Positions 1 to 5,481 of a stretch of DNA of 16,266 bases are shown here, one piece after another. The stretch comes from an uncultured Cyanobium sp. (GTDB lineage: Bacteria; Cyanobacteriota; Cyanobacteriia; PCC-6307; Cyanobiaceae). Location: contig CALFOF010000138.1 of NCBI GenBank assembly GCA_937919075.1, positions 1 to 16,266 on the forward strand, written 5' to 3'. Within the stretch, counting starts at the first letter, position 1, and the number at the start of each line of letters is the position of its first letter. The position numbers were made by a program, and so were the translations under genes. The notes beneath the pieces are model-generated. The model was not told the DNA's origin. It ran no database searches and saw only the letters and a program-made list of their open reading frames with translations.

Positions 1-177
1 CCTCGCCAACGACGCTTCCCCCCTGGTTGTTCGCAGCAAGCACCCGCCTGGCGCCGTAAAAACCGCCCACGCTGGCGTTGCTGAGCGCTTCCCTGCTGCC
101 ATGTCCGCCTCGTCGTTGTTCCGGGTCGCCGTCGCCGCCCGTTCCACCCATCCAATCCAGCCCTGACGCCAGCCCCG
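1..177. other. left-edge region, no assignable gene
   Basis: No convincing gene is visible here. On the + strand the three frames stop at 55-57, 82-84 and 164-166. The frame ending at 82-84 finishes in a basic stretch (RRKNRPRWRC) and could be the C-terminus of a gene entering from the left. On the - strand all three frames are open. One has an ATG at 151 and reads out of the window, with a fairly natural segment (NASVGGFYGARRVLAANN), and could be a divergent gene start. Third-position GC in these frames is lower than in the confirmed genes, so none is called. No terminator-like hairpin or clear promoter was seen. Confidence 0.4.
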
Positions 178-1095
178 ATGCCTGCCGCTCCCCTGCGCTG
201 CCACCTGTTGATCGGCCCGCCGGCCAGCGGCAAAACCACCCTGGCCGGAATCCTGCTGCCGTTGCTGCAATCCAGCGGTGGGCCGCCGCCGGTGCGGGCC
301 TTCGCCAACCGCTCAATCATCAGCGCCGAGCTGGTGCGGTCCGATGCACTGGCGAACCGGCAGCAGGCGGAGCAGCTGGAAACGGCGATCGTGGAGCGGC
401 GGCGGCTGGTGCTGGAGCGCTACCGCCACGCCTCCCGTTTCCCCGACAGCCCGGACGGGGAGCTGCGGGTGTGGCCGCTGCAGCTGCTGTTTCACAACAT
501 CGGCTGGTATCTGGTCTACGAACTCGACGCGATCGGCCGGCCGGAGGGCCTGATCCGCTCCGAACGGCTCGATCGCCTCGCCCTGCGCCACAGCGAAAGC
601 CGCAACCGCCGCAGCGAGGACGAGCACGCCCGCAGCCTCGAGCGGCTGCAGCGCCTGCTGCGCGCCTGCGGTGGCATCTACTTCGGCGACGACGTCACCG
701 CCCAGAAGGAGCTCTGCAGCGACAGTGCAGCCATCCGGCGCCGCCAGCTGCAGACCCTGCGCTTCAGCTGCCAGCCCTGGTGCTTTGCCTTCATCCGCGA
801 GGGCCTGCAGCGCTACCCGATCGAGCACAGCCGCTTCTCCCTGCCCCTTGGCGGCGACCGGTGGTGGCACCACCCGAAGGCGCCGCACGTGCTGCCCGCC
901 AACGACGCCACCGACAGCCACCCCTACCCGGTGGAGCTGGACCTACCCGTCTGGACCCTGCGGCAGGACGTGGACCTGCGCAACTGGCTGTTCGGTTTCG
1001 GCGCCGGCATCCGCCTCGAAAGCCCTCAGGCGCTGCGCCAGGAGCTGGTGGAGCGGGCGCAGCAGATCCTGGCGATCCACCGGGACCCCCCATGA
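178..1095 (+). CDS. WYL domain protein with an N-terminal P-loop segment
   Basis: The 305-residue protein begins with a Walker A motif almost at the N-terminus (GPPASGKT, residues 13-20). After a short linker comes a WYL domain at about 60-138: a helix QLETAIVERRRLVLERY, then the signature W110-Y111-L112, closing with RSERLDRLAL. The C-terminal part (about 190-300) fits a WCX extension: LRFSCQPWCFAFIREGLQRY, then LRNWLFGFGAGIRLESPQAL. WYL domains bind ligands, often nucleic acid or nucleotide signals, and in many bacteria regulate phage-defence genes. There is no HTH domain here. The NTPase part looks vestigial, with only about 40 residues and no Walker B or lid. ATG 178 is the first usable start after the in-frame stop at 82-84, and I see no Shine-Dalgarno. 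The 3' end overlaps the nuclease frame on the other strand. The domain call is firm; the biological role is unknown. Confidence 0.82.
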   Translation: MPAAPLRCHLLIGPPASGKTTLAGILLPLLQSSGGPPPVRAFANRSIISAELVRSDALANRQQAEQLETAIVERRRLVLERYRHASRFPDSPDGELRVWPLQLLFHNIGWYLVYELDAIGRPEGLIRSERLDRLALRHSESRNRRSEDEHARSLERLQRLLRACGGIYFGDDVTAQKELCSDSAAIRRRQLQTLRFSCQPWCFAFIREGLQRYPIEHSRFSLPLGGDRWWHHPKAPHVLPANDATDSHPYPVELDLPVWTLRQDVDLRNWLFGFGAGIRLESPQALRQELVERAQQILAIHRDPP

Positions 1096-1668
1096 TCTGG
1101 ACGTCTTGCCGCTGCGCTGCTGGCGGCGGAAGTCCCACGGGCGGGTGATGCCTCCCTGCACCTGCCAGATGCCGGCACCGCGCCGGCTGGCGCGCTGCTC
1201 CGCCGCCAGGTAGGCGTTGGCGTCGCACTGTTTCAGGTAGCGGCGAAACACGAAGGCGTGGCCGCTCTCCACCATCGCCAGCCCGATGTTGGTGCCGGCG
1301 ATCACCTCCGCCACGGTGCGGCCGAAGCGGTCCACCGTCTGCACCCGCAGCGTCACCGCCCCTCCCACCCGCAGCCGGCGGCGCAGTTCAGCGCGGGCCT
1401 CCTTCCCATGGGGTGTCTGGGCCGTTTCAGGGGCATCAATGCAGGCCAGCCGAATCCTGAGCGGTTGCCCTCCCTGGAGCACGGCGATGGAGTCGCCGTC
1501 GCCGATCGAGAGCACGGTGGCGGGCAGCTTGGCCTGCGCGCTGCTCACCCGGCCAGGCGCAGGGCCGCTCTGCGCACCAACGCCCAGCGGCCACAGCAGG
1601 CCCGCCGTCAGCAGAACGGCGGTGATCTGAGCAGCCGGCAGCGAGGGCGCCAGGCGGGGCAAGAGCAT
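943..1668 (-). CDS. exported thermonuclease (staphylococcal nuclease-like)
   Basis: This 241-residue Ca-dependent nuclease homologue has an N-terminal signal peptide: hydrophobic stretch at about 15-31, likely cleavage after Ala32 in GVGA-QS. It probably acts in the periplasm or outside the cell. The SNase fold spans about 47-180. Its catalytic set is visible: D59 (GDGDS), R73 (IRLACIDAPET), D78, E81 and R117 (VDRFGRT), matching D21, R35, D40, E43 and R87 of the S. aureus enzyme. The family signature Y153-AAE and RPWDFRR (176-182) is present. ATG 1668 was chosen because it leaves a normal signal peptide; ATGs at 1740 and 1755 would add an unlikely Arg/His-rich extension. After RPWDFRR the frame continues about 60 residues to a stop at 943, and residues from about 192 are antisense to the WYL gene. 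That tail resembles no conserved part of the family and may result from loss of an earlier stop. Confidence 0.85.
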   Translation of the reverse strand: MLLPRLAPSLPAAQITAVLLTAGLLWPLGVGAQSGPAPGRVSSAQAKLPATVLSIGDGDSIAVLQGGQPLRIRLACIDAPETAQTPHGKEARAELRRRLRVGGAVTLRVQTVDRFGRTVAEVIAGTNIGLAMVESGHAFVFRRYLKQCDANAYLAAEQRASRRGAGIWQVQGGITRPWDFRRQQRSGKTSRSWGVPVDRQDLLRPLHQLLAQRLRAFEADAGAETEQPVAQVHVLPQGPDG

Positions 1669-1764
1669 CCCGGCAGCCTGGCAGGCCGGCGTTGCATGGC
1701 GGCGGCGTCCGCGGCCTGACCCTGCGAATGGCACCACCATGAACAGTGAGCCCATCCCACTGCC

Positions 1765-4011
1765 ATGGCGCCGCCTCGCCCCCAGCCGTTCGAAGGCCGC
1801 GCCGGACCCGCCGCCGACATCGAGCGCACCGCCCGCGCCCTGCTGGAGCGCATGAGCCCGGCGGAGAAGCTCAGCTGCCTTGATGGCGACACCCCGTTCT
1901 GGTCGGGGATGGCGGAGATCGCCACCCACGACGCCTCGCACCGCCACCCCTGGCCGGCCGGCGTGGTGCCGCGGCTGGGGATCGGCGGGCTGCACTTTGT
2001 TGATGGACCGCGCGGGGTGGTGCTCGAAGGCGGCGCCACCACCTTCCCGGTGCCGATCGCCCGTGGCGCCAGCTGGGATCCGGAGCTGGAGGAGCGGATC
2101 GGCGTGGCGATCGGCCTTGAGGCCCGCTCCTTCGGGGCCAACTGGGTGGGAGCCGTGTGCGTGAACCTGTTGCGCCATCCCGGCTGGGGCCGCGCCCAGG
2201 AAACCTATGGCGAGGATCCTGTGCAGGTGGGGGCCATGGGCGCCGCCCTCACCCGCGGCCTGCAGCGCCACACGATCGCCTGCGTCAAGCATTTCGCGCT
2301 CAACTCCATCGACGGCTGCCGCTTCCTGGTGGATGTGCAGGCCAGCCCGCGGGTGCTGCATGAGCTCTACCTGCCCCACTTCCGCGACTGTGTGGCGGCC
2401 GGCGCTGGCAGCGTGATGAGCGCCTACAACCGCGTGAACGGCGAATGGTGCGGCCAGCACCCGCAACTGCTGCAGGGCATCCTCAAAGACCGCTGGGGCT
2501 TCCGCGGTGTCGTCGTCACCGATTTCATCTTCGGCCTGCGCGATGGGCGGCGTGCCCTGCAGGCGGGCCTCGACCTGGAGATGCCCTTCCCGATGATCCT
2601 GGCGGGCAGCCTGGGCCCGGCAGCGGGCCACCTCCTCAGCGCCGTCCAGCTTGCGCGCATCGACGATGCGGTGCTGCGTCAGCTGCGCGTTCAGCTCGCC
2701 GTGCCGTCCGGCAGCTATCCGGCCACGCTGCGCCACAGCGCGGCGCACCGGGCGCTGGCGCGGGAAGCGGCCACCAAGGCGATCGTGCTGCTGCGCAACG
2801 AAGGGCCGCTGCTGCCGCTCGCGCCCCGCGGCTCGCTGGCGGTGATCGGCCGGCTGGCGGCAGTGCCCAACCTGGGGGACCGGGGCTCCTCCGACACCCG
2901 GCCCGCGCCAGGCAACGTGGTGACACCGCTGGCGGGCCTGCGGGCAGCGGCTCCCGCCATGGCCATCCGTCACGAGCAGGGGAGGAACCTTGCTGCCGCC
3001 GTCGCCCTGGCCGCCGCCAGCGAGGCCGTGGTGCTGGTGGTGGGGCTGGATTGGCGCCATGAAGGCGAGCACATCCATCCGGGCGACATCGCCCCGGTGC
3101 TTGAGCAGGCGCCGCCCCCCGCCGCGCTGGTGCGCTGGCTGGGCTGGCGGCGGCTCACGCCGATCTGGCGCCAGCTGACGCGGCTGATCGCAGCCCTGGC
3201 GCGGTTGGGCTCGGCCCGGCCCGGCAGCCACTTCGCCTCCGGCGACCGCACCCGCTTGAGCCTGCCTGCAGCGCAGCTGCGCCTGATCCGGGCCGTGGCC
3301 GCGGCCAATCCGCGCACCGTGGTGGTGCTGATGGGCGGCGGCGCTATCGTCTGCGAGCAGTGGCGGCAGCAGGTGCCGGCGATCCTGCTGCTCTGGTATC
3401 CCGGCGAGCAGGGGGGCGCCGCCCTGGCCGATGTGATCTTCGGGCGGGTGTCCCCCTCGGGCCGGCTGCCGTTCGCGCTGCCCAGCAGCGAAGCGCACCT
3501 GCCGCCCTTCAATCCCCGGGCCCGGCGCCTCACCTACGACCTCTGGCACGGCTACCGCCGCCTGCGCCACCAGGGACTCGCCGCCGCCTTCCCCTTCGGC
3601 TGGGGCCTCTCCTATGCGGCCTTTGCCCACGAAGGGCTGGTGGCCCAGCTGGTGCCTGCTGCCGGCCAGCAGGCACGGCCAGAGGAGCCGGCGCTCGCGG
3701 TGTCGGTGGTGGTGCGCAACACCGCAGCGGTGCCCGGCGACGAGGTGCTGCAGGTGTACGTAGAGCCACCGGGCCTGCGGCTGCCAAGGGCGGCGCGGCA
3801 ATTGGTGGGCTTCCAACGGCTGAGGCTTGACGCGGGGCAGGCGCTGCCGATCACCCTGCTGATTCCCCTGCGGCGTCTGGCCTATTTCGATGAAGCCCGC
3901 GATGCCTTCGTGCTGGAGGCGGGCTGCCATCGGGTGCTGGTGGCCTCTCATGCAGAGGCAGGCGGCCTGGCGGTGGAGCTCACCTTGCGCGAACAGGAGC
4001 TGGAGGGCTGA
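1765..4011 (+). CDS. glycoside hydrolase family 3 (beta-glucosidase-like)
   Basis: This 748-residue GH3 enzyme releases terminal sugars from beta-glycosides. The N-terminal TIM barrel (about 20-300) carries GPRGV, GRAQETYGEDP, KHFALN and SAYNRVNG. The likely nucleophile is D253 in VVVTDFIFG. The alpha/beta sandwich domain (about 325-610) contains AIVLLRNEGPLLPL and PRTVVVLMGGGAI. The acid/base is probably among E433 or E435 in the HEGEHIHPGD segment, which is separated by an atypical roughly 45-residue insertion from the expected SGDRTRLSLPAAQ motif. The C-terminal fibronectin-III-like domain (about 650-748) is complete. There is no signal peptide, so the enzyme is probably cytoplasmic. It starts 96 bp from the divergent nuclease and ends 6 nt from the convergent SepF-like gene. 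No good Shine-Dalgarno precedes ATG 1765. The substrate cannot be told from sequence; steryl or phenolic glycosides and storage oligosaccharides are possible. Confidence 0.9.
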   Translation: MAPPRPQPFEGRAGPAADIERTARALLERMSPAEKLSCLDGDTPFWSGMAEIATHDASHRHPWPAGVVPRLGIGGLHFVDGPRGVVLEGGATTFPVPIARGASWDPELEERIGVAIGLEARSFGANWVGAVCVNLLRHPGWGRAQETYGEDPVQVGAMGAALTRGLQRHTIACVKHFALNSIDGCRFLVDVQASPRVLHELYLPHFRDCVAAGAGSVMSAYNRVNGEWCGQHPQLLQGILKDRWGFRGVVVTDFIFGLRDGRRALQAGLDLEMPFPMILAGSLGPAAGHLLSAVQLARIDDAVLRQLRVQLAVPSGSYPATLRHSAAHRALAREAATKAIVLLRNEGPLLPLAPRGSLAVIGRLAAVPNLGDRGSSDTRPAPGNVVTPLAGLRAAAPAMAIRHEQGRNLAAAVALAAASEAVVLVVGLDWRHEGEHIHPGDIAPVLEQAPPPAALVRWLGWRRLTPIWRQLTRLIAALARLGSARPGSHFASGDRTRLSLPAAQLRLIRAVAAANPRTVVVLMGGGAIVCEQWRQQVPAILLLWYPGEQGGAALADVIFGRVSPSGRLPFALPSSEAHLPPFNPRARRLTYDLWHGYRRLRHQGLAAAFPFGWGLSYAAFAHEGLVAQLVPAAGQQARPEEPALAVSVVVRNTAAVPGDEVLQVYVEPPGLRLPRAARQLVGFQRLRLDAGQALPITLLIPLRRLAYFDEARDAFVLEAGCHRVLVASHAEAGGLAVELTLREQELEG

Positions 4012-4017
4012 AGCCAA

Positions 4018-4287
4018 TCAGCCGCCGCCGCCATCACGGGTCACCTCCACCCCTTTCGGGGCGAACAGGAACACCATCTCGCCCAGCCGCTCCTGGTGGC
4101 CATCGAGGGCGAACACGCCACCGGCCACGAAATCCGCTGAGCGCTGCGCCTCCTCGGGCGCCATTGAGGTGAGGTTGAGCACCACCGACTTGCGCTCCCG
4201 CACCGCCTGAACGGCATCAAGCGACTCCTCGAAATGCCGGGGCGCCATCAGCAGCACCTCGGGAGGCAGGTCGGGGAACCGGTTCAT
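4018..4287 (-). CDS. short SepF-core (DUF552) protein
   Basis: The 89-residue product is almost entirely the conserved SepF domain: [20 protein letters not shown], then [28 protein letters not shown] and [13 protein letters not shown], ending in a Gly-rich tail. SepF bundles FtsZ filaments and tethers them to the membrane at the division site. Full cyanobacterial SepF proteins are roughly twice this length, with an N-terminal amphipathic membrane-binding helix and an acidic linker. Both are missing here. ATG 4287 begins just before the domain, and a GTG two codons upstream is an alternative. The frame stays open upstream to 4605, but that stretch is the shadow of the neighbouring gene. It lies 70 nt downstream of the PAP/fibrillin gene on the same strand, probably in one transcript. 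It could be a paralogue accompanying a full-length SepF elsewhere, so no symbol is assigned. Confidence 0.75.
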   Translation of the reverse strand: MNRFPDLPPEVLLMAPRHFEESLDAVQAVRERKSVVLNLTSMAPEEAQRSADFVAGGVFALDGHQERLGEMVFLFAPKGVEVTRDGGGG

Positions 4288-4357
4288 GGCCACAAGCTGC
4301 CATGGGCCGGCGGCCGGTGCCAGCACGCAGGCCCTTGGCCTCGCCGGGTGCCGGATG

Positions 4358-4933
4358 TCATTGGCTGTGGCCGCTGGGTGCTTCCGCCTCGGTGGCCGGG
4401 GCGCCCAGAAACGTGTCTGGGTCGAGGTCGGGCCGGCGCACCAGGGCAAAAACAGTGCCGGCGTTGCCGCGGCTGAGGCGCAGCCGTTCATCAAGAAACG
4501 TGACATCCAGCCAGGCGGGGAAACCCTGTTGAACGGCGCGGAACAGCTCCAGCCGGCGGCCCGCCAGCTCGGGCCCGCGCCAGCCACCGCGCTCGAAGGT
4601 GACACTCACCCGCTGCGCACCGGTGACGGCGATGCGGGCCTGCACGCCGATGGCCGCCAGCGGCCCCAGGGGGCCCGCCAGGCGCAGCAGGTTCATCGCC
4701 TGGGCGCGCTGCGGCACCAGCACCTGCAGGTTCTCAAGCCAGGCGGCCACCTTGAGATAGGGCAGTTTGCTGCTGCTCCAGCGCAGTTCCCACACCCCCG
4801 CCAGCTGCTCCAGCTGGCGGCCGAGATCGGCGGGTGCCTCCTGCTCCAGTCCCTTGATCAGGGTCAGCAGGGTGTCGTCGGAAAGGCCTCCGGGCCGCTC
4901 AAGGGCATCGAGAAGCTGCTCGCGTAATGGCAT
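4358..4933 (-). CDS. PAP/fibrillin family protein
   Basis: The 191-residue protein matches the plastid-lipid-associated protein (fibrillin) family of cyanobacteria and plastids. These are lipocalin-like proteins linked to thylakoid lipid and carotenoid handling and photoprotection. Supporting segments are the N-terminal helix pair ([20 protein letters not shown], then [13 protein letters not shown]), the strand-rich core with [17 protein letters not shown], and the terminal [23 protein letters not shown] segment, which resembles the family's closing strand where a ligand-facing Arg is common. There are no membrane segments or signal peptide, so it is probably peripheral at the thylakoid or cytosolic. 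ATG 4933 has no strong Shine-Dalgarno. It is transcribed ahead of the SepF-like gene and is divergent from rbp across 164 bp. The exact ligand is unknown. Confidence 0.8.
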   Translation of the reverse strand: MPLREQLLDALERPGGLSDDTLLTLIKGLEQEAPADLGRQLEQLAGVWELRWSSSKLPYLKVAAWLENLQVLVPQRAQAMNLLRLAGPLGPLAAIGVQARIAVTGAQRVSVTFERGGWRGPELAGRRLELFRAVQQGFPAWLDVTFLDERLRLSRGNAGTVFALVRRPDLDPDTFLGAPATEAEAPSGHSQ

Positions 4934-5010
4934 GGGGGAGGGCTGGTAATGGGGGCATCGTCACCCCGCCGCGACGGGGAGGCTGGACGGACGTACGGGG
5001 CGAGCTCCTG

Positions 5011-5016
5011 TACGAT
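5011..5016 (+). promoter_or_regulatory. possible -10 element for rbp
   Basis: TACGAT matches the sigma-70 -10 consensus at four of six positions in the AT-richer part of the intergenic region between the PAP/fibrillin gene and rbp. No acceptable -35 lies at 16-18 bp, so this is weak. If correct, the mRNA leader would be about 75-80 nt and would contain both copies of the TCTGTTCAAG repeat. Confidence 0.2.
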
Positions 5017-5051
5017 TTGTTTGATTCCTAGATCCCTGGCCAGTCCAAAAG

Positions 5052-5082
5052 TCTGTTCAAGACGTCGACGGATCTGTTCAAG
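5052..5082 (+). repeat. two-copy 10-bp direct repeat in the rbp leader
   Basis: The decamer TCTGTTCAAG occurs exactly at 5052-5061 and 5073-5082, with starts 21 bp apart, about two helical turns. A run of eight T (5083-5090) follows and the rbp start codon is at 5098. The surroundings are far less GC-rich than the rest of the window. The spacing suits a dimeric regulator on DNA or a paired element in the mRNA leader. The repeat is seen directly; its function is inferred. Confidence 0.6.
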
Positions 5083-5097
5083 TTTTTTTTCAGCTCA

Positions 5098-5442
5098 ATG
5101 ACAATCTACGTAGGCAACCTCTCGTTCGACGCCGAACAGGAGGATCTCCGTGACCTCTTCAGTCAGTACGGGGAAGTTCGCCAGTGCAGCCTGCCTCTCG
5201 ATCGGGAAACCGGCCGGAAGCGCGGGTTCGCCTTTGTCGAACTGGCCAATGATGCAGAAGAACAGAAAGCCATCGACGATCTCCAGAACGTCGAATGGAT
5301 GAATCGCATGATCCGCGTCAACAAAGCTGAACCGCGTGGCGGCGGTGGCGGTGGTGGCGGCAACCGTGGCGGCGGCGGTGGTGGCGGCTACGGCGGCGGC
5401 GGCGGCTACGGCGGTGGTGGTGGCGGCCGCAGCCGTTACTGA
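5098..5442 (+). CDS. rbp: glycine-rich RRM RNA-binding protein
   Basis: The 114-residue protein has one RNA recognition motif (about 2-78) followed by a tail of Gly with a few Asn, Arg and Tyr. RNP2 is IYVGNL (3-8) and RNP1 is RGFAFVEL (42-49), with the aromatic residues that stack on RNA (Y4, F44, F46). This is the cyanobacterial Rbp type, resembling plant glycine-rich RBPs. Members are commonly induced by cold and affect mRNA localisation or stability. The gene stands alone: it is divergent from the PAP/fibrillin gene, convergent with lnt, and has its own strong terminator. No Shine-Dalgarno precedes ATG 5098; the sequence there is a T-run and CAGCTCA, so initiation may depend on the unstructured leader. 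Cold regulation is family knowledge, not seen here. Several paralogues usually exist per genome, so the exact paralogue letter is not assigned. Confidence 0.93.
   Translation: MTIYVGNLSFDAEQEDLRDLFSQYGEVRQCSLPLDRETGRKRGFAFVELANDAEEQKAIDDLQNVEWMNRMIRVNKAEPRGGGGGGGGNRGGGGGGGYGGGGGYGGGGGGRSRY
5338..5427 (+). repeat. GGN low-complexity tract encoding the Gly-rich tail
   Basis: A run of GGC and GGT codons, interrupted only by AACCGT and two TAC codons, encodes the RRM protein's tail. Two near-identical units ending in a TAC (Tyr) codon suggest growth by slippage or unequal recombination. Tract length is therefore expected to vary between strains. Confidence 0.85.
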
Positions 5443-5481
5443 TTCGCTGAACCGGCCCTCGGTCGTTTCCTGATCACCTGA

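Noticed and set aside
78..1148. A 356-codon + strand frame overlapping the WYL gene
   Set aside because: The translation is Ala/Pro/Arg-rich with no domain, and it lies out of frame with the clear WYL protein.
1669..4017. A very long - strand frame opposite the GH3 gene, continuous with the nuclease frame
   Set aside because: It is a GC-rich shadow of GH3: Gln/His/Arg/Gly-rich without domain signals, whereas the + strand shows a full GH3 protein. The nuclease proper starts at 1668 with a signal peptide.
4288..4605. N-terminal extension of the SepF-like protein to 195 residues
   Set aside because: The extension is out-of-frame sequence of the PAP/fibrillin gene and does not resemble the SepF N-terminus.
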